64,000 nt of DNA from Saccharibacillus deserti (GTDB taxonomy: Bacteria > Bacillota > Bacilli > Paenibacillales > Paenibacillaceae): assembly GCF_013618475.1 (NCBI RefSeq), contig NZ_JABJVN010000007.1, forward strand, positions 1-64,000, written 5' to 3'. Numbering within the stretch: position 1 is the first letter of the stretch; each line of letters starts with the position of its first letter. Positions 7,869-16,663 of the stretch are shown here, in pieces. Made by a program: the position numbers and the translations under genes. The notes below the pieces were generated by a model, which was not told the DNA's origin, searched no databases, and saw only the letters and a list, made by a program, of their open reading frames with translations.

Positions 7869-8978
7869 ATGGGACGAAACGACGGAATGAACTATGCACC
7901 CAAACACGAGGCGAAGCCGGTTGTCGGGCCGGGAGAATTCGTATTTGCGGCCGCGGCGCTGGATCACGGACATATCAACGGAATGTGCAACGGGCTGATC
8001 GAGGCCGGCGGCACCTTGAAATGGGTATACGATCCGGATCCGCAAAAAACGGCGGCTTTTATCGAGTCTTTCCCCGGCGTGCGGGCGGCGGATTCGCTGG
8101 AGGATATTCTGGCCGATCCGGAAGTTAGGCTGGTCGCTTCGGCTGCGATTCCGGCGAAGCGCGGACCGCTGGGCGTCCGGGTGATGGAAAGCGGCAAAGA
8201 TTACTTTACGGACAAGGCTCCGTTTACGACGCTGGCACAGCTGGATGAAGCGGAAGCGTGCGCAGCCCGCACCGGGCGAAAGTATATGGTCTATTACAGC
8301 GAGCGGCTGCATGTCGAGAGTGCGGTCTATGCGGACCAGTTGATCCGTCAGGGGGCGATCGGCCGCGTCGTGCAGGTGATGGGCACCGGCCCGCACCGGC
8401 TGAACGCCGCCGGACGGCCGGACTGGTTCTTCCGCCGCGAAGATTACGGCGGCATCCTGTGCGATATCGGCAGCCACCAGATCGAGCAGTTCCTGCATTA
8501 TGCAGGCTGCACGAGCGCCAAAGTGCTGCACAGCAAAGTCGGCAACTACAGCAACCCGGAATATCCCGAACTGGAAGATTACGGCGACGCGACGCTGGTC
8601 GGCGACAACGGAGCGACGCAGTATTTCCGCGTCGACTGGCTGACGCCGAAAGGGCTCGGCACCTGGGGCGACGGGCGCACGGTTATCCTGGGAACCGAAG
8701 GCTATATCGAGCTGCGCAAGTATACGGATGTGGCCCGTTCGGATTCCGGGGATCATGTGTACTGGGTAGACGGGGAAGGCGAGCATTACGAGCAGGTATC
8801 CGGCAGGGTAGGCTGTCCTTTCTTCGGACAGCTGATTCTGGACTGTCTGCACCGCACGGAGAACGCAATGACGCAGCAGCACGCGTTCACAGCGGCCAGG
8901 CTTTGCCTGGAAGCGCAGAACGCGGCGGTGAATACGACGCCGGATACGCTGCGCAAGCCGGCTGCGGAAGGTGCGTGA
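7869..8978 (+). CDS. Divergent Gfo/Idh/MocA-family oxidoreductase
   Basis: A 369-residue member of the family, recognisable from overall layout and the GGILCDIGSHQIEQF motif with Asp and His. It departs from the norm in two places: the N-terminal nucleotide loop reads AAALDHGHI rather than GxGxxG, and the EKP motif is replaced by DKAPF. The ATG at 7869 (MGRNDGMNY) follows AAAGGGCGGG; the ATG six codons later is possible. It sits between the isomerase and another oxidoreductase. Because its cofactor loop is altered, it may use NAD differently or work as a partner subunit; that is inference. Confidence 0.78.
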   Translation: MGRNDGMNYAPKHEAKPVVGPGEFVFAAAALDHGHINGMCNGLIEAGGTLKWVYDPDPQKTAAFIESFPGVRAADSLEDILADPEVRLVASAAIPAKRGPLGVRVMESGKDYFTDKAPFTTLAQLDEAEACAARTGRKYMVYYSERLHVESAVYADQLIRQGAIGRVVQVMGTGPHRLNAAGRPDWFFRREDYGGILCDIGSHQIEQFLHYAGCTSAKVLHSKVGNYSNPEYPELEDYGDATLVGDNGATQYFRVDWLTPKGLGTWGDGRTVILGTEGYIELRKYTDVARSDSGDHVYWVDGEGEHYEQVSGRVGCPFFGQLILDCLHRTENAMTQQHAFTAARLCLEAQNAAVNTTPDTLRKPAAEGA

Positions 8979-8983
8979 GCCCG

Positions 8984-10021
8984 ATGGAGAAAACGGGAGC
9001 GGCCATTGTGGGATGCGGAACGATCTTCGAGCAGCACGCACGGGTGCTGCGCGCGATGGAAGAGGCGGAGCTGCGGTTGGTGGTGGATAGCGAGCCTTCC
9101 AAAGCGCAGCGCGAAGCCGGGGTCTACGGCTGCGAATGGGAACAGGATTATCGGACGATTCTCGAGCGGGCGGATATCGAAGTCGTTCATCTGTGCACGC
9201 CGCATCATCTGCATGCCGGGATGGCGGAAGAACTGCTGGCGGCGGGCAAACATGTGCTGACCGAGAAACCGGTCGCGCATACGCCGGAAGCGGCGGCTTC
9301 GCTGCGTACAGCGGCTGCGCGGAGCACGGCCCAACTGGGCGTCGTTTTCCAGAATCGGTACAACGAAAGTTCCAGAAAGATTCGCGAGACGATCGATTCG
9401 ATGCGGCTGGGCCGTCTGCTGTGCCTGAAAGGCGCGGTGACCTGGGCCCGAACTCCCGGCTATTACACGGAAAATCCGTGGCGCGGAAGATGGGAGACGG
9501 AAGGCGGAGGACTGCTGATCAATCAGACGATCCATACGCTCGATCTGCTGCAGTGGTTTGCCGGCGGCGAAATCGAACGGATTGCGGGAAGTATCACCAC
9601 CGATGTCTTGGGCGAGTATATCGAGGTCGAAGATACGGCCCATGCCTGTCTGGATTTCTCGAACGGCGTGCGGGCTTTGTTCTATGGGACAAACGCTTAT
9701 CTGACAAACCGGCCCGTAGAGCTGGAGCTGATCTTCGAACAAGGCATTTTGCTGCAGCGGCAGGACCGGCTGTACCTGCTGCAGGGCGGCGAGGAAACGG
9801 AATTGTGCCGTCCCGCGCAGAGCGCTTCGGGCGCAAAGTCGTATTGGGGCGTCAGTCACGGGCTGCTGATCCAGGACTTTTACCGGCATGTTCGCGAAAA
9901 CAAACCGTTCTGGCTTGATGCCGAAGAAAGCAGCCGGGCACTTGAATTGGTCTACGGGATCTATGAAGCTTCAAGACAAGCTGCGGGGATCCGAGATTCT
10001 GACCGGGTACAGCCTTCCTGA
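8984..10021 (+). CDS. Gfo/Idh/MocA-family oxidoreductase
   Basis: A 345-residue oxidoreductase with a canonical nucleotide loop (IVGCGTIFEQHA), an EKP motif (LTEKPVAH) and the GGGLLINQTIHTLDLLQW substrate motif. The ATG at 8984 lies five bases after the stop of the preceding gene, so translation is probably coupled; the reading frame extends much further upstream but only as a shadow of that gene. It is the last gene of the run and is followed immediately by a terminator. Substrate unknown; three family members in a row suggest successive oxidation and reduction of one sugar scaffold. Confidence 0.85.
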   Translation: MEKTGAAIVGCGTIFEQHARVLRAMEEAELRLVVDSEPSKAQREAGVYGCEWEQDYRTILERADIEVVHLCTPHHLHAGMAEELLAAGKHVLTEKPVAHTPEAAASLRTAAARSTAQLGVVFQNRYNESSRKIRETIDSMRLGRLLCLKGAVTWARTPGYYTENPWRGRWETEGGGLLINQTIHTLDLLQWFAGGEIERIAGSITTDVLGEYIEVEDTAHACLDFSNGVRALFYGTNAYLTNRPVELELIFEQGILLQRQDRLYLLQGGEETELCRPAQSASGAKSYWGVSHGLLIQDFYRHVRENKPFWLDAEESSRALELVYGIYEASRQAAGIRDSDRVQPS

Positions 10022-10026
10022 ACAAG

Positions 10027-10074
10027 AAAAAAGCAAAGACTTTCGCAGAAGGCCTGCGGGAATCTTTGCTTTTT
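10027..10074 (+). terminator. Terminator of the oxidoreductase operon
   Basis: AAAAGCAAAGA pairs with TCTTTGCTTTTT around an inner TTTCGCAG/CTGCGGGA stem. It begins six bases after the last stop codon. Confidence 0.88.
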
Positions 10075-10101
10075 GGCATGACGTTTCATAAAAAGAGACA
10101 T

Positions 10102-10142
10102 AAAAAAGCTCCGATCGCACCGCTGCAGGGCGGATCGGAGCT
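10102..10142 (-). terminator. Terminator of mprF
   Basis: Arms AGCTCCGATC and GATCGGAGCT (10 bp). Read on the minus strand the hairpin is followed by TTTTTT, so it terminates mprF. Confidence 0.88.
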
Positions 10143-10165
10143 AGGATTTGAGGCCGGGTTGTTCG

Positions 10166-12997
10166 TTAATCGCCGTGTTCGTCCTGCGCGGCTTTGGCAG
10201 TTTTCGCAGGCATCGGACCGCTCATCGGCAGAGACTCGCCGATATCGAGCGTACCGTCCCCGCGATCGTTGTTCTTCGGACGCCGGGAGACAAGGACAAC
10301 CAGATCGACCAACAGAACCGGAAGCGAGACGGAAGCCGGATATGCCAGGTAGCGGGACTGCCATTCCGGGAAAAATTTTTCTTTGTAGCGGCGCAGTCCT
10401 TCGAACCCGTAGAAATGACCGCCGTAGCGGAAAACGAGATTGGCGAATTTCTCCTCGCGCAGCGAGCTGCGGCTTTTGCCTACGCTCGACAGCGGAGCCA
10501 TACCGAGATTGAACGTCTTGTAGCCTTGTTCCTTGGACCATTCGATCAATCGGGCAAACAGGAGATCCATGGTGCCGTTAGGCGTGTCGGGCAGATGGCG
10601 CATCAGATCCACCGAGATCGTTCGGCCGCCGTCGTAAGCCGGTGCCAGCGTTGCAAAAGCGACAATGCGCCTTTCCGGATCTCTCAGCAGGGCAAGCGGC
10701 GAACGCTGCAGATACGGCTCGCTGAACCAGCCGAGGGAGAAGCCTTTTTCTTTGCGGTCTCCCAGCCAGATATCGGATATGCGCCGCAGCTCTTCAAGCA
10801 TCTCCGGGTCGTAAGGAGCCGCTTCTACCGAGAAGGTGTAGCCGTCCCGCTCGAAGCGGTTTTTGGCCGTGCGGAACGCCGTCATCTTTTTGCCCGAGAA
10901 CGTGAACGTCTCAAGATTGATAAGCGCTTCTTCCCCGAGTTTGAAAAAGCGGTAGCCTTTCTCATGGTAGATCGACAGATAATCCGGCGAAGCCTGGTAG
11001 AACACAATAGACAACGCATACCGGTCGCCGAATACCTGGAACTCTTCGATCGCGTCGCCGACGCGTTTCTTCGACCCCAGCGGGTCGCCCAATACGACAA
11101 GCTTGTCGCGCGAACGGGCATAAGGGATCAGGACTTGGCCTTCCTGCGCCCAATAGAACTGCTTGTCGCCGAGGTAAAGCATATGCGAGAGCAGATTGCC
11201 TTCCTGATGCTGCAGGAACTCATCCAGCCGGCTCAGCTCTTCGCCGCACGGAAGCTCGGCATCCTGACGTTTGGGACGCAGCAGAACCAGAATCGAGAAC
11301 AGAATCCATGCGCCTACGATTCCGCTTGCGGCAACCGCTCCGTATTCGTTCGGCTGCATGATCCATCCAGTCTGGAAATCGGGCGGAAGATGGTGCAGGA
11401 AGCGCGGACGGGACGAAGTGCCGATCAGATAATACAGTCCCGCGAGCAGCAGGGTGAACAGGAACCAGAGTCCGATTCTTTTGCGTGAAAGCGTCGCTCC
11501 GGAACGGTAAAAGCGCGCACGCGATACCCAGAGAAGCAGCGCCACGACCAGCAGGAAGATCGCTTCTTCGTAATCGAAAGCCTTGATAAAAGTGAAAACC
11601 GCGCCCGCTACCAGCAGCAGCGAGGTCAGGCGGTGCGCCCGGCGCAGCCTCAGGGAAATGCCGCTGGACAAAATAATGAGCATAAATCCGATAACGACCG
11701 AAATTTGCTGCGACAGCTTCAGCAGCGGAGTAGACAGAAAACGCGACATGAAATGCAGACGCTCGAACAATCCGGGCGTCGCCGCCGACAGCAGCAGGAT
11801 GAGGCCGCAGGCAAGCACCAGCTTGCCCAATGCCCAGATTCCCATATCGCTCAGGAAGCCGAACTGGCCCGGCCAATTCCATAATCGCTGCCAATAGGCC
11901 GCCAGGCCGTCGTTTTCGCCGGGTACTTGGCCGCGGTCCGCTTCTTCGGTCTTGGCGGATACGGCGGCCGAAGCTTCGGCTTCGGGTTCGCCGGCGGCCG
12001 TTTCCTGGCGGATCGCTTTGCGGCGTCCCGGCAGAAGTTCGAACGCCGTCATGACGAGGGCAATCAGCCAAGGAATAATGAAGTAAAAGACGCGGAACAG
12101 CACGATGGTTGCCAAAGCCGTCTCCGGTTTGACGCCCGACAGCTGCAGTCCCAAGAGGGCGGTGATATCGAAAGCTCCGATACCGCCCGGCGCAAAACTG
12201 ACGATACCGGCGATCGCCGCCACGCTGTAGATTCCCAGCGCCTGGGCAAGCGAAATATGATGCAGGAAATTCGAGCAGATCAGCCAGAAGGTAAGTCCGG
12301 CAAAAAACCATTCCAGCACGGAGGCCAATACCGAGCTTACAATAATGCTCCATGGCAAGCGCGAGCCCTGGCCTTCCTTGTGAAACCACTTGGCGAACAG
12401 TTTGGAACGCTGCATGATGAGGAAGATCGGCAGATAAAGCGCCATTCCCCACACGGCATAGACCAGCCAGCCGTGCTCGCTCAGCATCTGCTGGATCGGC
12501 ATCAGACCGACGATTCCCGCCCAGGCCAGAACGGACAAGCCGGTGACCAGCGTCGGCGACAAAAAAACGATCGCCGGCGTGATCTGCGCCATCGTGATGC
12601 CGCTGCCCCGGTACAGCAGGGCGCGTACACCCGCTCCGGTGAATCCGGCAAAGCCGAGGAAGTTATTGAACGTATTGGATATCCATCCATAGCGGAAAGC
12701 GGCCCAATTGGTTACGTTCAAGCGAAAATGCCGGCAGATCAGAAAGTCGTATGTGCTCATGACCGAAACGGCGACCAGCGAGAGACCGAGAATTTGAACA
12801 ATGGCTTCCGTCGGCATCGTTCGGATATCGAACAGGATGCGCGAGAAATTCAGTTTGCGCAATTCGCCTTCGCTCTGGAAATAGACGAAAGCGATCACGG
12901 CAACCGGAATCAGCAGCCGGACGATTTTCATGCGGTAAAGAAAAGCGAACAGCCGCAGAATCTGCAGACGTTCCAAAACAACTTTCGTACGTTTCAT
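10166..12997 (-). CDS. mprF: Phosphatidylglycerol lysyltransferase/flippase MprF
   Basis: A 943-residue membrane protein that adds an amino acid (usually lysine) from tRNA to phosphatidylglycerol and flips the product, reducing sensitivity to cationic peptides. The N-terminal half has about 14 membrane segments including the flippase motif SFAPGGIGAFD; the C-terminal cytosolic GNAT-like synthase domain (from about residue 570) has YLGDKQFYW and the RGLRRYKEKFxPEW-type end. It is longer than the usual roughly 850 residues because of an Ala/Glu-rich insert at about 330-375 and a polar C-terminal tail of about 45 residues. AGGTGA precedes the ATG. Monocistronic, facing away from the Lia-type operon. 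Confidence 0.93.
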   Translation of the reverse strand: MKRTKVVLERLQILRLFAFLYRMKIVRLLIPVAVIAFVYFQSEGELRKLNFSRILFDIRTMPTEAIVQILGLSLVAVSVMSTYDFLICRHFRLNVTNWAAFRYGWISNTFNNFLGFAGFTGAGVRALLYRGSGITMAQITPAIVFLSPTLVTGLSVLAWAGIVGLMPIQQMLSEHGWLVYAVWGMALYLPIFLIMQRSKLFAKWFHKEGQGSRLPWSIIVSSVLASVLEWFFAGLTFWLICSNFLHHISLAQALGIYSVAAIAGIVSFAPGGIGAFDITALLGLQLSGVKPETALATIVLFRVFYFIIPWLIALVMTAFELLPGRRKAIRQETAAGEPEAEASAAVSAKTEEADRGQVPGENDGLAAYWQRLWNWPGQFGFLSDMGIWALGKLVLACGLILLLSAATPGLFERLHFMSRFLSTPLLKLSQQISVVIGFMLIILSSGISLRLRRAHRLTSLLLVAGAVFTFIKAFDYEEAIFLLVVALLLWVSRARFYRSGATLSRKRIGLWFLFTLLLAGLYYLIGTSSRPRFLHHLPPDFQTGWIMQPNEYGAVAASGIVGAWILFSILVLLRPKRQDAELPCGEELSRLDEFLQHQEGNLLSHMLYLGDKQFYWAQEGQVLIPYARSRDKLVVLGDPLGSKKRVGDAIEEFQVFGDRYALSIVFYQASPDYLSIYHEKGYRFFKLGEEALINLETFTFSGKKMTAFRTAKNRFERDGYTFSVEAAPYDPEMLEELRRISDIWLGDRKEKGFSLGWFSEPYLQRSPLALLRDPERRIVAFATLAPAYDGGRTISVDLMRHLPDTPNGTMDLLFARLIEWSKEQGYKTFNLGMAPLSSVGKSRSSLREEKFANLVFRYGGHFYGFEGLRRYKEKFFPEWQSRYLAYPASVSLPVLLVDLVVLVSRRPKNNDRGDGTLDIGESLPMSGPMPAKTAKAAQDEHGD

Positions 12998-12999
12998 AA

Positions 13000-13391
13000 A
13001 GTCACCTACAATTTAGAAAGAGTTAAGTTCATATTCATATTAGAAGGAATCAAACTCATACAATTTTTCCCAACGGTATACGCCCAATAAATCTTAACAT
13101 AAAACCCCCATTCCCGAACCGAACATCTTTGTAACTTTTTCGCGGCCGTTTTATGCAGGGAAAGTGACTCTCATCGGCTCTTAACTGCGTCCCTACCTTA
13201 TATCGACGATTGCAAGGCGAATGTTCACTGCCTTTTTACCCGATCCGTTCTACATATACGCGCAAAGGTCTGGGGGGTTCCCCGCCTCAGGTCCAGGTTC
13301 AAAAACCGCCTGCGGTCCGTTTTGTTAAAGGGTTCGGACGTCTAGAATAAAGGCATAAGGAAATTGATTCACGAGAGGCGGTGAAAAGTTA
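13000..13391 (+). other. Intergenic region upstream of the Lia/Psp operon
   Basis: No gene is visible in these 392 bases between the divergent mprF and the liaI-like gene. Near the right end, GTCCG (13315-13319) and CGGAC (13335-13339) form a spaced inverted repeat just before a weak -10 box TAGAAT (13343-13348). This is the most likely place for a LiaR-type operator, but I could not match it to a known consensus with confidence. Confidence 0.35.
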
Positions 13392-13697
13392 ATGAGAAGC
13401 ATGAAACTTAATATCCCGGCTATCGTACTTTTGGTACTGGGAGCGCTGATTCTGTTCGGAAAGTTGGGAGGTTTCGTCGAGTTCCTGTTCGCAGCCGCGA
13501 TCTTCGCGCTCGGATACTACGGAATCAAGACGGGCAAAACCTTTCTGGGCTGGCTGCTGCTGATTGTCGGAGGATGCATGCTGCTGGCAAAGCTGTCCTG
13601 GCTGATCGGACCTCTGCTCGGGATTGCCCTGATCGCGGCAGGTATCGTATGGATCGCAGGCAAACGTTCGAACAGCCGCAGCGGTTTCGGAGGCTAA
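13392..13697 (+). CDS. LiaI-like small membrane protein
   Basis: A 101-residue protein made of three to four hydrophobic segments (IPAIVLLVLGALILFG, FLFAAAIFALGYYG, GWLLLIVGGCMLLA, GPLLGIALIAAGIVWI) with a short basic C-terminus. In Bacillus LiaI anchors the phage-shock protein LiaH at the membrane; the same role is inferred because a PspA gene follows 74 bp later. AGGCGGTGA lies upstream of the ATG; a second ATG three codons in is possible. First gene of the envelope-stress operon. Confidence 0.75.
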   Translation: MRSMKLNIPAIVLLVLGALILFGKLGGFVEFLFAAAIFALGYYGIKTGKTFLGWLLLIVGGCMLLAKLSWLIGPLLGIALIAAGIVWIAGKRSNSRSGFGG

Positions 13698-13770
13698 TGC
13701 CCCGGCCGCTCGGAAGTTCCCGGAAAAGACTGGAAGAACCGAAATCACGCGGAGGAGGGAAAAAAGCCGA

Positions 13771-14442
13771 ATGAGCATGTTCAAACGAATGAGAGACATT
13801 ACGTTGGCCACTCTTAACGATAAGCTTGAAGAAAGTCAGGATCCGGTACGGATTATCGATCAATTCCTGGTCGAGACGCGGCAGGAACTCGGCGAGGTGC
13901 AGCGCCTGCATGATCAGTGCGCGCACCACAGCAAACAGCTTCGGCAGCAGGTCGACCATGCGAAGTCGATGCGCGAAAAGCGCGAAGAACAAGCGATGCT
14001 GGCACTCAAAGCCGAAGAGGAAACGATCGCCAAACTGGCGCTGCAGGAAAAGATGCTGTACGAGGAAAAAGAACGCCAGTATCTCGAACTGTGGGACCAA
14101 AGTCAGGAGACGCTTAACGAACTCGGCGAGCAGTTGAATGTCCTTCGGAACGAATACCAGACCGTATACAACAAACGTCAGTACTATTATGCACGGATGG
14201 AGACGCTGCGTCTGCAGCAGCGGCTTAACCGCCGGGGCGGCGGGTACGGCTCGGACGTACCGAAGATGTTCGACCGCCTGGACGACCAGATGTCTTCGAT
14301 CGAATACGAAACCTACAGCCTGCGGGATATCCGCAAGCTGGGACAGGAAGCCTCCCGTCAAATCGGTGAAGTGGGCAGCCTTCTCGAAGAAGAGATGGCC
14401 CGCCTGAAAGAAAAACTGAAACGGGGCGAAGGAAAGGAGTAA
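13771..14442 (+). CDS. PspA/IM30-family phage shock protein (first copy)
   Basis: A 223-residue, nearly all-helical coiled-coil protein with the family's amphipathic N-terminus (MSMFKRMRDITLATLN) followed by LEESQDPVRIIDQFL and long Glu/Gln/Lys/Arg heptads to about residue 215. Such proteins polymerise into ESCRT-III-like scaffolds that protect damaged membrane. GGAGGAGGG precedes the ATG. It lacks the extra C-terminal segment of the second copy at 14984, so the two probably form distinct or mixed assemblies. Corresponds functionally to LiaH. Confidence 0.88.
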   Translation: MSMFKRMRDITLATLNDKLEESQDPVRIIDQFLVETRQELGEVQRLHDQCAHHSKQLRQQVDHAKSMREKREEQAMLALKAEEETIAKLALQEKMLYEEKERQYLELWDQSQETLNELGEQLNVLRNEYQTVYNKRQYYYARMETLRLQQRLNRRGGGYGSDVPKMFDRLDDQMSSIEYETYSLRDIRKLGQEASRQIGEVGSLLEEEMARLKEKLKRGEGKE

Positions 14443-14448
14443 GCGAGG

Positions 14449-14982
14449 ATGAATAGACTGTACCGCTCGACCCAGGACCGAATGCTTACCGGACTCTGCG
14501 GCGGACTTGCGCAAGAATTCGGCGTCAATCCCACGCTGCTCCGCATTCTGTTCCTGGCAGCCATTCCGCTGACCAGCGGAGCGATGCTGCCGATCTACTT
14601 CATCGCTTCGCTCGTGATTCCGAAAGCTCCGCCATCGTACTATCCGTACGGACCCGACGCTTACGGCCGCGATCCTTACGCCGGAGATGCGTATGGCCAA
14701 GGCCCTTACAGAGGCGAACGCGAAGCGCACGGTACCCGTTTCCCGGGACCCCAAGATCCGCGGGCACCGAGACCTCTCGGTCCGGAACGCGAGTTCGAAC
14801 GTCCGTTTCCGCCAAGTCGGCCGCAGATGCAGCGCGCCGAGCTGAAGAAACGGGATGTGCCGGACTCCGGAATCGATGCAATGATGGAAGATATCGAGAA
14901 GAAGGCGCTCAAGAAAGAACTGGAAGAACTCAAACACAAGCTGTCCAAATACGAGAACGACAATTCGAAAGGGGATTTATAA
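14449..14982 (+). CDS. PspC-domain membrane protein
   Basis: A 177-residue protein. Residues 1-65 are a PspC domain ([21 protein letters not shown] with a membrane segment ending in FIASLVIP). Residues 70-125 are a Tyr/Pro/Gly-rich, probably disordered linker, and residues about 135-172 form a charged helix ([18 protein letters not shown]) that could be a coiled coil. It starts six bases after the first PspA gene and ends one base before the second, so it is certainly in the same operon. PspC proteins sense or transmit membrane stress and can bind PspA; the tail helix is a plausible PspA contact. Confidence 0.88.
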   Translation: MNRLYRSTQDRMLTGLCGGLAQEFGVNPTLLRILFLAAIPLTSGAMLPIYFIASLVIPKAPPSYYPYGPDAYGRDPYAGDAYGQGPYRGEREAHGTRFPGPQDPRAPRPLGPEREFERPFPPSRPQMQRAELKKRDVPDSGIDAMMEDIEKKALKKELEELKHKLSKYENDNSKGDL

Positions 14983-14983
14983 A

Positions 14984-15700
14984 ATGGGAGTATTCAAAAG
15001 ACTGCGCGACATGACGAAGGCATCGGTAAACGAAATGTTGGACAAGGTGGAAGACCCGATCGTGATGCTTAACCAGTACCTGCGTGACATGGAAGAAGAA
15101 ATTCATCAAGCCGAAGTGACGGTAGCCAAACAAATGGCCAACGAGCGCCGTATGAAACAGCGTCTCGAAGAAGCTTACCGGATGTCCGGCCAGCGCGAGT
15201 CTCAGGCGGAAGCGGCATTGAAAAACGGCCAGGAAGAAGCGGCCCGCAAACTGCTGGAAGAAAAGATCTACTTCGATCAAAGAATTACGGAGTATCAGGA
15301 TCTGCATGCCCAGGCCGAAGTTCAGGTATCCGATCTGATGCGCCAGCTGCACGAAATGAAAGACGAGTTCTACCAAATGCGCAACAAGCGCAATGAACTG
15401 GTTGCCCGTGCACAAATGGCAAAAGCCAAAAAGCAGATGGCCCAGGTCAACCCGGTCTACGCGATCGACAAAGGCACTTCTTCGTCGGGCTTCCGCCGGA
15501 TGGAAGAGAAGATCATGCAGATGGAAGCCGAAGCCGATGTGCTCCGCACGCCTTACGGCAGCTCGAGCCGTCCGTCCGCCTACTTCAGCCCGGTCGATGC
15601 GCAGAAGCAGCTTCAAGTCGACGAGCAGCTGAGCGCGCTCAAGAACAAGCTTAACGGCGGCCAAAGTTCGCCTGCCCTTACCAAAGGCGACGAGCAGTAA
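14984..15700 (+). CDS. PspA/IM30-family phage shock protein (second copy)
   Basis: A 238-residue coiled-coil protein with the amphipathic start [16 protein letters not shown] and the [18 protein letters not shown] signature of PspA/IM30/LiaH. It is longer than the first copy and carries a Ser-rich segment (about 195-205) and a C-terminal helix ([14 protein letters not shown]). It begins one base after the PspC stop. The two PspA copies are clearly diverged, so this is an old duplication rather than a recent one. Confidence 0.9.
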   Translation: MGVFKRLRDMTKASVNEMLDKVEDPIVMLNQYLRDMEEEIHQAEVTVAKQMANERRMKQRLEEAYRMSGQRESQAEAALKNGQEEAARKLLEEKIYFDQRITEYQDLHAQAEVQVSDLMRQLHEMKDEFYQMRNKRNELVARAQMAKAKKQMAQVNPVYAIDKGTSSSGFRRMEEKIMQMEAEADVLRTPYGSSSRPSAYFSPVDAQKQLQVDEQLSALKNKLNGGQSSPALTKGDEQ

Positions 15701-15849
15701 GAACGATAAAGCCACACACCCGGCTCGAACTGTGATATAGTAGGAACGGATTTGCAGGCGGGGACAGATTCGTTCTCCGCAGCGGACAGGCTGCAGGAAT
15801 CACGGACCGTACGATACGGCTTCCGGCTCAAATAGTCAAATCAAAGGCG

Positions 15850-15881
15850 AAGCCATACGGTCTATACCGTTATGGCTTTTG
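15850..15881 (+). terminator. Possible internal terminator of the Lia/Psp operon
   Basis: AAGCCATACGGT and ACCGTTATGGCTT pair with one bulge, followed by only four T. It could trim transcription between the structural genes and the LiaFSR-like genes. Confidence 0.5.
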
Positions 15882-15941
15882 CTACGCTTGGAAGAAGAAA
15901 CGCACCCTATCAAAAATCAACACGGCAGGAGGAGGAGCGGC

Positions 15942-16589
15942 ATGAAAACTCAAAAACGCACATGGGCGATCGTCCTGATCGCCGCCGGCATGCTGATGCT
16001 GCTCGGCAGATGGATCAGCCCGCTGTCGCTGGTCGCTCTCCTCGTGCTGTGTTACGGCATTTACACCCTGAGAGCGGGACGGATTTCGTTTGGATACAAG
16101 GCTCTTGCGATCGGAATGGGACTGCTGCTGCTTGACCATATCGTGATGCTGCTCGGAGGCCTGCTTCTCTCGGTAGGCATCTTCTATGCCAGAGCGCGCG
16201 AACTGCATGAAGGCCGCCCCTACGGGCGACGCCTCGAGATCGCTTCGCAGCTTCACCGCGAACACGAAGCTTGGGTACCGGAACCGGTCAGCCTCTGGCA
16301 TCTGGTGGGCGACCTGAACTGCGATTTCTCGCTGGCTCTGCCGGCGGAACCGGATACGGTAATCCATCTGCAGGGAGTCATCGGAGATGCGGATCTGACC
16401 TTTCCGGAAGAATACGGTCTGGAACTCGATGTGTTTCTCGGCTACGGCAAAGTCAGTTTCGACGGAAAAGGCCGCAGCGGCATGCTGAACAAATTTGTCT
16501 GGCGTTCCCCGGGATACGAGCTCAGCGAGCAAAAAGTCAGGGTCGTCCTGGCTTATGCGGCCGGCGACGTGACGATCCGCATGAACTGA
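15942..16589 (+). CDS. LiaF-like membrane regulator
   Basis: A 215-residue protein with an N-terminal membrane region of three to four segments (residues about 8-80) and a C-terminal beta-rich domain of the cell-wall-antibiotic-response type (LVGDLNCDFSLALP, VIGDADLTFPEEYG, GYGKVSFDGKGRSG, ending in GDVTIRMN). LiaF proteins inhibit the LiaS kinase in the absence of stress. The ATG at 15942 is preceded by GGAGGAGG; the 21 codons upstream are not supported. It lies directly before the kinase and regulator genes. Confidence 0.85.
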   Translation: MKTQKRTWAIVLIAAGMLMLLGRWISPLSLVALLVLCYGIYTLRAGRISFGYKALAIGMGLLLLDHIVMLLGGLLLSVGIFYARARELHEGRPYGRRLEIASQLHREHEAWVPEPVSLWHLVGDLNCDFSLALPAEPDTVIHLQGVIGDADLTFPEEYGLELDVFLGYGKVSFDGKGRSGMLNKFVWRSPGYELSEQKVRVVLAYAAGDVTIRMN

Positions 16590-16663
16590 CAAGCCGTGTG
16601 GGAATAACGTTCGAACGGAGCAGGCGTAACGGGTACAGAAACGGAAGGCGGTGAAGAAGCCGG

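Noticed and set aside
8258-8983. In-frame extension upstream of the oxidoreductase at 8984
   Set aside because: It overlaps the preceding gene in another frame and gives Arg/Pro-rich sequence; the supported start is the ATG at 8984.
10148-11488. 446-codon open frame opposite mprF
   Set aside because: It is antisense to a clear MprF gene, has no ribosome site and no recognisable domain; high GC makes such frames common here.
13130-13155. TGTAAC with a downstream box as an ECF sigma promoter for the stress operon
   Set aside because: The -10 element expected 16 bases later (CGTA or CGTC) is absent.
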